From NCBI RefSeq assembly GCF_014698015.1, contig NZ_JACXBS010000001.1:682001-746000 (forward strand): 64,000 bases of DNA. The letters run 5' to 3'. The notes beneath the pieces were generated by a model that did not search any database, had not been told where the DNA came from, and saw nothing but the letters and a program-made list of their open reading frames with translations. Positions within the stretch are counted from its first letter, which is position 1. Every line of letters begins with the position of its first letter. Of the stretch, positions 33,774 through 42,201 are shown in pieces. Source of the stretch: Kocuria sp. cx-455 (GTDB taxonomy: Bacteria > Actinomycetota > Actinomycetes > Actinomycetales > Micrococcaceae). Position numbers and translations under genes: made by a program.

Positions 33774-34436
33774 TCAATCTCCCGGCGCGGTGGCCACGCT
33801 GAGGTCCATGAAACGGACCCGGGCGTCCTCCGTGTACAGCCCGATGGAGCCACCGCGGTACGGCCGCTCCGAATCAGTCACCGTGGCCAATACGTGACCG
33901 TCCACCTTGACGGTCATCCGGGGCCAGTCCTGCTCGATCTCCACTCGGTAGTCCTGCCCGACGGGAAATTGCACGTCATCCCCGGTGGCCAGGAAACGTT
34001 GGCTTCCCGGGTACTCGGGGTCCTGTTTGGAAATTTCCCAGCCGTTGGGTTTGAGCGCCACGGCGTAGAAATGCTCGTTGTCCCGGAAATTCCACAGCAC
34101 CCAACCCACCTCCCACACATTGGGAGAGCCCTTGCGCACCTGCTCCTCGGTGTTCATGGTGATCTCGAAGTCCGCGTCCTGATACGTCTCAGTGGTGCGC
34201 ACCAGTGACGCGTGTGTGACGTCCGCCGACGTCGCCGCGTTGGGTTCCAGCACCACCTGCTGGTCCGTACCGACCGTCCGGCCGTGCCCGTTGTAGACCG
34301 TCGTCCACCGGCCGTGGGTTTCCCCGTCCGCCCAGGGTTGGAGCCGCCACACGTTATTGACCCCTGCCATGACCAACAGCGCGAGGAGCAGGACTCCCAG
34401 TAGCACCGCCGGCAATTTCCTCGGGTATGGCCTCAC
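33774..34436 (-). CDS. membrane-anchored jelly-roll (DUF1080/LamG-like) protein
   Basis: A 220-residue protein with a single N-terminal membrane helix (LPAVLLGVLLLALLVMAG, residues 8-25) and an extracellular beta-rich domain. The pattern DADFEITMNTEEQ, VGWVLWNFRDNEHFYAVALKPNGW (in parts), DYRVEIEQDWPRMTVKVDG and GGSIGLYTEDARVRFMDL is that of concanavalin-like jelly rolls (DUF1080/LamG), often carbohydrate binding. The GTG at 34436 has a GGAGGAG ribosome site that lies inside the end of the GT2 gene, giving an 83-base overlap. It may bind the nascent polymer at the cell surface. It has no catalytic motif I can name. Confidence 0.75.
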   Translation of the reverse strand: MRPYPRKLPAVLLGVLLLALLVMAGVNNVWRLQPWADGETHGRWTTVYNGHGRTVGTDQQVVLEPNAATSADVTHASLVRTTETYQDADFEITMNTEEQVRKGSPNVWEVGWVLWNFRDNEHFYAVALKPNGWEISKQDPEYPGSQRFLATGDDVQFPVGQDYRVEIEQDWPRMTVKVDGHVLATVTDSERPYRGGSIGLYTEDARVRFMDLSVATAPGD

Positions 34437-35760
34437 CGGTCAGCTCCTCCGCGGACACGTCCACTTGATTTTTACTTTCGACATTGCGTTCCGTCTTGGC
34501 CCACGAGTTCTTGCCGAGGACGGCGCGGTAGGCCGCCTTCCAGCCCGCCACATACCAGAGCACCGCGTAGAGGACGTACCCGTGGATCAGCGCCACGGCC
34601 ACGAACGGGTTCAATCCCTGCTGTTTCTCCTGCGACCAGTACACGAATCCGAACAGCACGGCGGGCCCGAACGCCACTAGATAGGCGGAGAGCCACCAGG
34701 GGGAGACCACCGCCTGTCCCAGGGCGATGTCGAGCAGGACGTCCAGGACCCAGAACGCGAATGCCGCACTCAGGAAGGACGTGACCAGGAGCAGGAACGG
34801 GCTGGTCAGGTGGTACAGAATGTCTGTCCTGCGCGTCCCGGTCAGATCGCGCAGCACCCAGGGCACCAGGTTCCAGGACTGAAGGTGCCCCTGGAACCAG
34901 CGGGTGCGCTGTTTGATCCACCGCTTGACGTCCACCAGGCCCTGCTGGTGCACGGACGAGGTGGAGCAGAACTCGATGTCCCACTCGTCGATGTGCAACC
35001 GGACCCCCAGGTCCAGGTCCTCCGTGAGACTGTGGGACCACGGAGCCGGGCCCAACCCTGTGAGTGCGGACAACCGCACGAACTGACCGTTGCCGCCCAG
35101 GCCCACACTGCCCAAATGCCGGCGACCGCGCTGGAACACGTGAGTGAACAGCACGAATTCGATGTCTTGCATGCGGGCCAACAAGTTCTGCTGGCGGTTG
35201 TTGATACGAACACCGACCTGCACGGCACCCAGCTGATCATCCCGGAACAGGGGCATGACCTCATCCAGAGCGTCGGGATCGAGGCGCCCGTCCGCATCCA
35301 TGACGCACACGATCACTTCCGACTGGGGCAATCCGGCGAGCAATTCGCTGCCCACGAGGTGTCGAACGGCCGCGTTCAACGCTTCGCCCTTGCCCTGACG
35401 GGCCTCCGGGAGAACACGTTGGAACAGGCGAACCCGCGGATCCGGGTGTGAGCGAACGATATCCGCGGTCCCGTCATCGGAACCGTCATCAATCACGAGA
35501 ATATGAATTCTGGGATAATCAAGACTGGTCAGGCGGTCCAGACTTGCTTTCAGAACGCGATCCTCGTTCAAACACGGGACCACGAAGACCACGGTTTTTT
35601 CAGAGCCAACATCCTGAGTCTGACCAGCGGAAATTCCCCGACCGCGGGGTTCAAAACGAGAAAGCATCAATAAGGTCAAACCGTACAGAACACTAATCAG
35701 CACCAGCGCAATAACGAGCCACAGGACCAAATCGATCCTGTTTCCGAAAAACATAATCAT
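34354..35760 (-). CDS. processive family 2 glycosyltransferase (exopolysaccharide synthase)
   Basis: A 468-residue membrane glycosyltransferase like IcaA/PgaC, NodC and hyaluronan synthase. One N-terminal helix (about 9-33) precedes the cytoplasmic GT2 domain with DDGS at 91-94, DADG at 155-158 (the metal-binding DxD), TEDLD at 246-250 (catalytic base) and QRTRW at 284-288, the Q(Q/R)xRW hallmark of processive synthases. Three or four C-terminal helices would form the polymer channel. A charged C-terminal tail of about 50 residues overlaps the next gene by 83 bases. It probably polymerises a UDP-activated amino sugar and extrudes the chain. Confidence 0.92.
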   Translation of the reverse strand: MIMFFGNRIDLVLWLVIALVLISVLYGLTLLMLSRFEPRGRGISAGQTQDVGSEKTVVFVVPCLNEDRVLKASLDRLTSLDYPRIHILVIDDGSDDGTADIVRSHPDPRVRLFQRVLPEARQGKGEALNAAVRHLVGSELLAGLPQSEVIVCVMDADGRLDPDALDEVMPLFRDDQLGAVQVGVRINNRQQNLLARMQDIEFVLFTHVFQRGRRHLGSVGLGGNGQFVRLSALTGLGPAPWSHSLTEDLDLGVRLHIDEWDIEFCSTSSVHQQGLVDVKRWIKQRTRWFQGHLQSWNLVPWVLRDLTGTRRTDILYHLTSPFLLLVTSFLSAAFAFWVLDVLLDIALGQAVVSPWWLSAYLVAFGPAVLFGFVYWSQEKQQGLNPFVAVALIHGYVLYAVLWYVAGWKAAYRAVLGKNSWAKTERNVESKNQVDVSAEELTGEAIPEEIAGGATGSPAPRAVGHGRGQ

Positions 35761-35770
35761 GACGGATGCT

Positions 35771-36079
35771 CTACCGCTGACCGTGGTATTGGTCCGAACC
35801 GGTTTTCACGTGGGCACCCCGCACGCGGTGACCCGTGTGTTGCACGTGCGATCCGCCGGTGAGGGCCGCAACAGTGCGGGATCCGGGGTGCTGCCGAAGC
35901 GATGTCCACGTGGTGAACGCGCTTGAGATGGCTACTGCGCACACCATGAACAGCATGTAGGCCAAGAAAAGCGCCATGGCGATCATGAGCAGTAGTCGCC
36001 CGCCACTTTGCAGGATTGAATGAGTGTATTCCGGCATACTGCCCACGCCGTTCAATGGCGCGTTTGTAGCTACGAGCAT
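35771..36079 (-). CDS. small single-helix membrane protein at the head of the exopolysaccharide operon
   Basis: A 102-residue protein with one long hydrophobic helix (LLLMIAMALFLAYMLFMVCA, about 29-48) flanked by a polar 28-residue N-terminus and a basic, His-rich tail of about 50 residues. The ATG at 36079 has a GGGGGAA ribosome site, and its stop is 10 bases from the GT2 start, so the two are translated together. It resembles no family I know. In related systems a small partner protein or a c-di-GMP receptor controls the synthase, and this gene sits where such a partner would be expected. It has no GGDEF or PilZ motif. Confidence 0.7.
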   Translation of the reverse strand: MLVATNAPLNGVGSMPEYTHSILQSGGRLLLMIAMALFLAYMLFMVCAVAISSAFTTWTSLRQHPGSRTVAALTGGSHVQHTGHRVRGAHVKTGSDQYHGQR

Positions 36080-36451
36080 GTGTTTCCCCCAAATGGATCA
36101 GTCCCGTTCCCCAACAGGACTCCTGGCGCCATTCATCGATGAGGCGCCGGATTAGGCCAGTGTGCCATTACCCACTTGTTATCGCAAGAATTTCCAACGT
36201 GTTTGAATCATGTGCCCGCACAACGGGGGACTAAATCATTGGGGTCTGAAAATACTCACAAACGAGGAATACCCGTTCTACCTGCGGAAACGTTGTCGGA
36301 ACGTGGGTACGGGTCCTCGGTTCGTGGCTGGCCGGGTGGGCCGTTCGGTGGTCCGGCCTCCTAGCGGGGCCTCCTAGCGGATGGGGTCGGGTTGCTCCCA
36401 CCGGGTGTTGTGGAGCTCACGCCCGCCAGCACGCAAAAAATTGTCCAAACC
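36080..36451. promoter_or_regulatory. upstream region of the exopolysaccharide operon
   Basis: A gene-free stretch, AT-rich from about 36165 to 36290, that must hold the promoter of the minus-strand operon. Two structures stand out. At 36125-36148, GGCGCC occurs twice around a CATCGATG palindrome, giving a hairpin about 45 bases upstream of the first start codon. At 36355-36380 the 13-base unit GGCCTCCTAGCGG is repeated exactly in tandem. No confident -35/-10 pair could be assigned. Confidence 0.45.
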
Positions 36452-36471
36452 TTTTGATGAGTAACTCAAAA
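36452..36471. promoter_or_regulatory. candidate FurA operator
   Basis: TTTTGA, eight bases, TCAAAA form a perfect 6-bp dyad, with the smaller palindrome GAGTAACTC between and across the arms. It lies 18 bases upstream of the furA start codon in AT-rich DNA, the usual place for self-regulation by FurA in actinobacteria. The short distance to the ATG leaves room only for a very short or absent leader. Confidence 0.55.
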
Positions 36472-36488
36472 TATGACATAGTGTCGTT

Positions 36489-36995
36489 ATGACCTCGACC
36501 ACTTTCTCTGCGCAGCAGCCGCAGCACGAGAACGCCGGCACCACCGCCGTCGCTCCCGGGGCGTGGGCCGCGCGGATCCGGGAGGCTGGACTGCGTGTCA
36601 CCAAACCTCGGCTGGCCGTGCTGGACGCCTTGGAGCGTTCCCCGCATACCACTGCCGATGAGGTGCTCTCCGCGGTCCGCACAGTGATGCCCAGCATCAC
36701 CGTGCAATCCGTCTACGTGGTGTTGCACTCGCTCACCAAGGCCGGTCTGTTGCGTCAGCTTGACCTGGCACACTCTCCGGCCCGTTACGAGACGCGGGTG
36801 GCCGACAACCATCACCATGCGGTGTGCACGGTGTGTGGGCGCATTGAGGACGTCGCCTGCGCCGTCGGGCACGCTCCCTGTCTGGCCCCCACCGAAACCC
36901 ATGGGATGAACATCCACGTGGCGGATGTCGTATACCAAGGCGTCTGTTCCGACTGCTCGGCTCAAGAATCCGACACGGCGACAGCGCAGAGCTAG
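36489..36995 (+). CDS. furA: Fur family transcriptional regulator (FurA type)
   Basis: A 168-residue Fur-family repressor. The winged HTH covers about residues 25-100 ([22 protein letters not shown], in part, then [15 protein letters not shown]). The dimerisation part carries the metal motif [11 protein letters not shown] and a second Cys pair CSDC for structural zinc. Its position directly upstream of katA, 76 bases away on the same strand, is the classic furA-catalase arrangement in actinobacteria, where FurA senses peroxide or iron state and represses both genes. A palindrome just before its start is the likely operator. Confidence 0.9.
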   Translation: MTSTTFSAQQPQHENAGTTAVAPGAWAARIREAGLRVTKPRLAVLDALERSPHTTADEVLSAVRTVMPSITVQSVYVVLHSLTKAGLLRQLDLAHSPARYETRVADNHHHAVCTVCGRIEDVACAVGHAPCLAPTETHGMNIHVADVVYQGVCSDCSAQESDTATAQS

Positions 36996-37071
36996 CCCCT
37001 TAGTCCTCCGCGAGGCCCATCCAGGGCCGACCGGTTCACCCACCCGTCCCAGCCCAACCAAGGAGTACGTG

Positions 37072-38595
37072 ATGACGGACACCACCCCACACGGTACAGG
37101 TTCGACCACCCAGGCCGGCATCCCCGCAGTCAGCGACCGCAACTCGCTGACCACCGGTCCCAACGGAGCGATCGTGCTTCACGACCACCACCTGGTGGAG
37201 ACCCTGCAGCACTTCAACCGCATGAACGTTCCCGAGCGTCGTCCGCACGCTAAGGGCTCCGGCGCATTCGGTACTTTCGAGGTCACCGAGGACGTTTCCC
37301 GGTGGACCAAGGCGGACTTCCTGCAGCCCGGCGAGAAGACCGAGATGCTTGCTCGCTTCTCCACGGTGGCAGGCGAGCTGGGTTCCCCGGACACCTGGCG
37401 CGACGTCCGCGGCTTCGCCCTGAAGTTCTACACCCAAGAGGGCAACTTCGACCTGGTCGGTAACAACACCCCCGTCTTCTTCGTGCGCGACCCCATGAAG
37501 TTCACCCACTTCATCCGCTCGCAGAAGCGTTTGCCGGACTCCGGACTGCGTGACGGCACCATGCAGTGGGACTTCTGGACCCAGAACCCCGAGTCCGCTC
37601 ACCAGGTGACCTACCTGATGGGTCAGCGTGGTCTGCCCAAGACCTGGCGTCACATGAACGGCTACGGTTCCCACACGTTCATGTGGGTCAACGAAGCCGG
37701 CGAGAAGTTCTGGGTCAAGTGGCACTTCGAGTCGAACCAGGGCGTGGACTTCCTCTCCAACGACGAGGCCGAGGCCCTGGCCGGTGCCGACGCCGAGGCT
37801 CACCGCCGTGACCTGTTCGACGCCATCGAGCGCGGCGAGCACCCCTCGTGGGACCTGTACGTGCAGGTCATGCCGTACGAGGAGGCCAAGACCTACCGCT
37901 TCAACCCGTTCGATCTCACCAAGACCTGGTCGAAGAAGGACTACCCGCGTCACAAGGTCGGCACCATGACCTTGAACCGCAACCCGGAGAACTTCTTCGC
38001 GCAGATCGAGCAGGCCGCGTTCTCCCCGGCCAACGTGGTTCCCGGTATCGGCATGAGCCCGGACAAGATGCTGCTGGGCCGCAACTTCGCCTACGCGGAT
38101 GCTCAGCGCTACCGCATCGGCACCAACTTCCAGCAGCTGCCGGTGAACCGCCCGATCAACGAGGTCCACACCTACAACTTCGAGGGCAATATGTGGTATG
38201 AGCACAGCGGCAACCGCAGCGTGTACGCACCCAACTCCTTCGGTGATTCCTGGTCGGACGAGGTCGGACCGGTCGACACCGGCTGGGAGGACGACGGCGC
38301 CCTGGTGCGCGAGGCTTACACCCTCCGCGAGGACGACGGCGACTTCGTCCAGGCAGGCATCTTGGTCCGCGAGGTGTTCTCCGACGCCCAGCGCGACGAG
38401 TTCGTCGAGACCGTTGCCGGCGCCCTGGACGGTGTGAAGGAACCGGTGTTGTCCAACGCCTTCCAGTACTGGAAGAACGTGGACGAGACCATCGGTCAGC
38501 GCATCGAAGAGGCCGTCAAGGCCGGAGCCACCGGCACCGAGGTCCCGGGTATGGGCGTTGACGAGGACGAGAACGTCGCCGCCCCGGCCAACTGA
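37072..38595 (+). CDS. katA: monofunctional catalase, small-subunit clade
   Basis: A 507-residue haem catalase, typical small-subunit length. The distal His59 lies in [13 protein letters not shown], the distal Asn in [11 protein letters not shown], and the proximal haem Tyr in [12 protein letters not shown]. It degrades hydrogen peroxide to water and oxygen in the cytoplasm. The ATG at 37072 has an AAGGAG ribosome site; the frame is open to 36925 inside furA without support. The codon use is clearly biased toward C-ending preferred codons, as expected for a highly expressed protein. Transcription ends at a strong terminator at 38624-38657. Confidence 0.97.
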   Translation: MTDTTPHGTGSTTQAGIPAVSDRNSLTTGPNGAIVLHDHHLVETLQHFNRMNVPERRPHAKGSGAFGTFEVTEDVSRWTKADFLQPGEKTEMLARFSTVAGELGSPDTWRDVRGFALKFYTQEGNFDLVGNNTPVFFVRDPMKFTHFIRSQKRLPDSGLRDGTMQWDFWTQNPESAHQVTYLMGQRGLPKTWRHMNGYGSHTFMWVNEAGEKFWVKWHFESNQGVDFLSNDEAEALAGADAEAHRRDLFDAIERGEHPSWDLYVQVMPYEEAKTYRFNPFDLTKTWSKKDYPRHKVGTMTLNRNPENFFAQIEQAAFSPANVVPGIGMSPDKMLLGRNFAYADAQRYRIGTNFQQLPVNRPINEVHTYNFEGNMWYEHSGNRSVYAPNSFGDSWSDEVGPVDTGWEDDGALVREAYTLREDDGDFVQAGILVREVFSDAQRDEFVETVAGALDGVKEPVLSNAFQYWKNVDETIGQRIEEAVKAGATGTEVPGMGVDEDENVAAPAN

Positions 38596-38623
38596 CGAGT
38601 AGCGTTAGTCTGACTCACTGAGC

Positions 38624-38657
38624 AAACGCCCGGCTGGATTCCTCCAGCCGGGCGTTT
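38624..38657 (+). terminator. intrinsic terminator after katA
   Basis: A perfect 15-bp stem (38624-38638 with 38643-38657), a 4-base loop and a following TTTGTTT on the plus strand, 29 bases past the katA stop codon. Confidence 0.9.
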
Positions 38658-38722
38658 GTTTGCCCGGCGAACTGTGAGCGGTGCGGACCGAGGGTCGCTC
38701 CGGCGAGACTTACCCTGGGTTC

Positions 38723-39730
38723 ATGGCCTCCGCTCACGCTCTGAACCTGCCGCCCGTTGCCGACCTTCTGGACACCGTTCGCGTGGTTGCCCTTCCGATG
38801 CGCGTGAAGTTCCGGGGCGTCACGGTCCGCGAGACCGCCATCTTCCGGGGGCCCGCCGGGTGGGGTGAATTCGGCCCGTTCCCGGAATACGGGGACGTCG
38901 AGGCCGCCCAGTGGCTTCGTGCCGGTCTTGAAACCGCGTGGAGGGGATTCCCCGACCCCGTGCGTTCGACCATCCCCGTCAACGCCACCGTCCCGGCCGT
39001 TCCCGCCAGCCGGGTGGCCGAGGTGCTCGCCGGGTACGGCGGTGCGGTACCCGCCGTGAAGATCAAGGTCGCCGAGCGCGGTCAATCCCTGGCGGACGAC
39101 GTCGCTCGAGTGACCGCCGTCCGCGACCTCCTTCCCGACGCGCGGCTTCGCGTGGACGCGAACATGGGCTGGGGTGACGATGAGGCCGTCGCGGCGCTCA
39201 CGGAGTTGGCGGCGTTCGACCTGGAATACGCAGAACAGCCCGTGGCCGGCATCGCAGGGTTGGCAGAGGTGCGCGGGCGACTGCGGGACAAGAATATCGA
39301 CCTGAAGATCGCCGCGGACGAGTCGGTGCGTAAGGCCGAAGATCCCCTCGCGGTGGCCCGTGCCGGTGCCGCCGACCTGATCATCGTGAAGGTGGCCCCG
39401 CTCGGGGGAGTGCGCCGGGCGCTGGGGATCGTGCGGGACGCGGGCCTACCCGCCGTGGTGAGTTCCGCGATCGACAGCTCCGTGGGGATTCGGGCGGGTG
39501 TCGCCCTGGCAGCCGCGCTGCCCGAGCTGCCGTACGCGTGCGGGCTGGGAACGCTGTCACTCATGGAGGCGGATGTGACCCGTGAGCCACTCAAACCGCA
39601 GGACGGCTTCATTCCAGTGCGGGACGTAGCCGTGGATCAGGATCTCGTGGCGGAGTTTGCGGTGACGGGTGAACGTCGGGACTGGTGGCTCGACCGGATC
39701 CGCCGGACGCACGCGGTGCTGGCTCGTTAG
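38723..39730 (+). CDS. menC: o-succinylbenzoate synthase
   Basis: A 335-residue enolase-superfamily enzyme, the short actinobacterial MenC type. The catalytic Lys in AVKIKVAE, metal ligands in RVDANMGW (Asp), YAEQPV (Glu) and AADESV (Asp), and the second Lys in IIVKVAPLGG are all present. It dehydrates SHCHC to o-succinylbenzoate in menaquinone synthesis. The ATG at 38723 begins the family-like N-terminus; the frame extends to 38681 but overlaps no ribosome site. It is transcribed alone here, between two strong terminators, with menD 12 kb away on the same strand. Confidence 0.9.
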   Translation: MASAHALNLPPVADLLDTVRVVALPMRVKFRGVTVRETAIFRGPAGWGEFGPFPEYGDVEAAQWLRAGLETAWRGFPDPVRSTIPVNATVPAVPASRVAEVLAGYGGAVPAVKIKVAERGQSLADDVARVTAVRDLLPDARLRVDANMGWGDDEAVAALTELAAFDLEYAEQPVAGIAGLAEVRGRLRDKNIDLKIAADESVRKAEDPLAVARAGAADLIIVKVAPLGGVRRALGIVRDAGLPAVVSSAIDSSVGIRAGVALAAALPELPYACGLGTLSLMEADVTREPLKPQDGFIPVRDVAVDQDLVAEFAVTGERRDWWLDRIRRTHAVLAR

Positions 39731-39758
39731 AGCGACTTGCGTTGTCAGGCAGAAATGG

Positions 39759-39811
39759 GTGAAGCGGCGAGGTCGTCTTCTGAGCGGTATGTGACGACCT
39801 CGCCGCTTCAC
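39759..39811. terminator. bidirectional terminator between menC and vanK
   Basis: A perfect 19-bp stem (39759-39777 with 39793-39811) with a 15-base loop sits between the convergent menC and vanK genes and could serve both. Confidence 0.85.
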
Positions 39812-39825
39812 TCGGCAATAAAACC

Positions 39826-41172
39826 TCAGGTTGTTGTGACCATAGGACTGTTACCCGAAATTGAATCCTCATTCGCTTTGTATGGGCGCAACTTGAGTAG
39901 TGCCAGAGCCGCGAGGACAACAACAACGGCCACACCGATGTACAGCTGAGTTGGGCTCCACCCGGAGTCCAGGAGCGCGCCGACGAGGATGGGTGCCAAG
40001 ATCGCCCCGATTCGTCCTACGCCGATTCCCCAACCCACGCCGGTGGTTCGAATGTCAGGTGAGTACGTCTGTGGCGCGACCGTGTAGAGGCCTGCCACGC
40101 ATCCGTTGATCAACATGCCGACCAAAACACCACTTATGAACGCCAAAGTCGGAATCGATGTTGTGGTGATGAACAGGACCAGGGTTACTGCCGCTAATAC
40201 GGTGAACGCGATGAGTGTTAGTCGCTCGTTGCGACGCGTCGTGATGACTCCATAGAGCAGCGACCCGAAAGTGCCGCCCATCGTTAGCATGAGGCCGCCA
40301 AGAATTCCTTGTTGCTCAGACATGCCGGAATCGACCAGTAGTTTGGGTGTCCAGGAGTTGGCAAAATAAAAACCGAACATGATCACGAAGAACGAGATCC
40401 ACAACAGTAGGCTCGGAACGCGATAGCGAGTGTCGAAGAGTTGTCCAACGCTACTCTTGTTTTCGCTGGTGATTGAGACTGATGGGGCACCGAATTCGAT
40501 ATCGCCCTCCAGACCGATCCGACGGGCTATTCGTGCCAGCTTCTCATCAGCACCGCGGGGCTGTCGTGCACGGTAGTAGTCCACTGACTCAGTGAGCAAG
40601 AGAATAACGAGTATGACCGACGCGGCCGTCACGATTGCTCCCGCCAAGAAGACTGATCGCCAACCAAAAGCTGGGATGAGTTGGGTTGCACCCATACCCC
40701 CGAGCGTGGCTCCCACGCCGTATCCCGCGGTGTAGATACTGATGGCCATGCCGCGGTGACGATTGTTCGAGTACTCACTCGTGATCACGGTGACCGTGGC
40801 AAGAATTCCTCCCACTCCCAGACCGGTGAGAACCCGCCACAAGCCGAGTTCGATGGCTGAATCAGCGGTAGACGACAAAAGTAGGCCGAGACCATTGAGT
40901 CCGAGAGACACGAGAAGAATCTTGCGACGTCCATAGCGGTCAGCGAATGGTCCCAGCGCAAGTGACCCGGCCGCCATTCCAATGAGTCCGGCACTCAAGA
41001 GCCAGCCCAATTGAGACCCGGACAATGAAAATTCTTGGGTTACGGACGTTGCAGTAAACGCCATGGCCAGCACGTCATAACCGTCCAACGCATTGAGTAA
41101 AGCGGCCAGCGCAACTATGACCCATTGATAAGCAGACATGCGGGACACGTCGATCTTGCGGCGAATATCCAT
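39826..41172 (-). CDS. vanK: aromatic acid:H+ symporter (AAHS-type MFS), probable vanillate importer
   Basis: A 448-residue MFS transporter with twelve membrane helices. The first helix carries the AAHS signature LDGYDVLAMAF with the key GYD Asp, and the loop between helices 2 and 3 reads GPFADRYGRRK. Transporters of this group (VanK, PcaK, BenK) import aromatic acids with protons. It is the last gene of the vanA-vanB-vanK operon, 11 bases after vanB, the order known from Corynebacterium glutamicum. A GAAAGG ribosome site fixes the start at 41172; the frame is open to 41370. Vanillate is the inferred substrate; protocatechuate is possible. Confidence 0.87.
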   Translation of the reverse strand: MDIRRKIDVSRMSAYQWVIVALAALLNALDGYDVLAMAFTATSVTQEFSLSGSQLGWLLSAGLIGMAAGSLALGPFADRYGRRKILLVSLGLNGLGLLLSSTADSAIELGLWRVLTGLGVGGILATVTVITSEYSNNRHRGMAISIYTAGYGVGATLGGMGATQLIPAFGWRSVFLAGAIVTAASVILVILLLTESVDYYRARQPRGADEKLARIARRIGLEGDIEFGAPSVSITSENKSSVGQLFDTRYRVPSLLLWISFFVIMFGFYFANSWTPKLLVDSGMSEQQGILGGLMLTMGGTFGSLLYGVITTRRNERLTLIAFTVLAAVTLVLFITTTSIPTLAFISGVLVGMLINGCVAGLYTVAPQTYSPDIRTTGVGWGIGVGRIGAILAPILVGALLDSGWSPTQLYIGVAVVVVLAALALLKLRPYKANEDSISGNSPMVTTT

Positions 41173-41183
41173 GACGGCACCTT

Positions 41184-42185
41184 TCAAGGAGTTTCGATAG
41201 TCACGACCGCATGGCCCGTGGATGATGCGGGAGTCGAAGAGTGCGCAACAGCTCGGGAGACGCAGCAGCACATTTTTGTGTTTGGTGCCTTTTGGCGGTC
41301 GGAGTAGAAAATGTCCCGGTGGTCGACTTGCCCACTCAGTTCCAGAATTTTCACCTGGCAAAGACCGCACTCGCCCCGTCTGCAGTCGAACATGGTGTCT
41401 ACTCCAACTCGCTGCAATGCCTCGAGCATGGTCTCGTCCGAGTGGACCACGGTTTCGATGTCGAGTTCCGGGACGCGAACGGTGAAGGGCTCGGCGTCGA
41501 ACCAGCCACTATTGCCAAACGTTTCGAAACGCAGGTTCGTCGGATCCAAGTCCCTGTCGATCCAGGCCCGACGAACGGCGTCCATGAGGCGTATGGGGCC
41601 GCACATGTACAGTTCCACGTGATCGGGCAGTGAACCGATCAAGCCGGGGACATCGAGTGTTTGCCCCTCATCATTGATATGCGTTTCCAGCCGGTCTCCG
41701 TGGGCGGCCCGCAGTTCTTCTTCGTAGGCCATGGCCGATCGTGATCGTGCGGTGTAGATGATTCGGTAGTCGGCACCAAGTCTTTGGAGCAGGGATGCCA
41801 TGCCTGCAATGGCGGTGATTCCTATCCCGCCTGCGAGCAGGACATACCGAGGTGCGCCCACTCGGAGCGGGAAGTTTTGAAGTGGTTCAGTGACCTCCAG
41901 TGTGTCGCCGGCGTGGATGGCATGCATGAATTCGGACCCGCCGCGCGATGTGGAAGTCAGAAAGACACTCAGGGCCACCAGAGAACCGTCGCTTGCCGCA
42001 TCAACTATCGAATAGGACCGAATGTGCAGCTGCCCTTCGATCAAGACGCGAACATCGATGTGTTCCCCCGGCTTTACAGGTTTGGCCCGCGCCGGGCGGA
42101 GGACAATTCGGCGAATGTTTTGAGCGACGTCTCGCACATCCTCGACTATCGCTTGTTGCCATCTCACATGATGTGAATCAGCCAT
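41184..42185 (-). CDS. vanB: vanillate O-demethylase reductase subunit
   Basis: A 333-residue phthalate-dioxygenase-reductase-type protein. The FMN domain includes IRSYSIVDAASDG, the NAD domain VLLAGGIGITAIAGM and YMCGPIRLMDAV, and the C-terminal plant-type [2Fe-2S] domain has CRRGECGLCQ followed about 30 residues later by the final cluster Cys. It passes electrons from NADH to the VanA oxygenase. The ATG at 42185 lies 16 bases after vanA; the longer frame runs backward into vanA and is not used. Together with vanA it removes the methyl group of vanillate, giving protocatechuate and formaldehyde. Confidence 0.9.
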   Translation of the reverse strand: MADSHHVRWQQAIVEDVRDVAQNIRRIVLRPARAKPVKPGEHIDVRVLIEGQLHIRSYSIVDAASDGSLVALSVFLTSTSRGGSEFMHAIHAGDTLEVTEPLQNFPLRVGAPRYVLLAGGIGITAIAGMASLLQRLGADYRIIYTARSRSAMAYEEELRAAHGDRLETHINDEGQTLDVPGLIGSLPDHVELYMCGPIRLMDAVRRAWIDRDLDPTNLRFETFGNSGWFDAEPFTVRVPELDIETVVHSDETMLEALQRVGVDTMFDCRRGECGLCQVKILELSGQVDHRDIFYSDRQKAPNTKMCCCVSRAVAHSSTPASSTGHAVVTIETP

Positions 42186-42201
42186 TCGAACTCTGCCCCC
42201 T

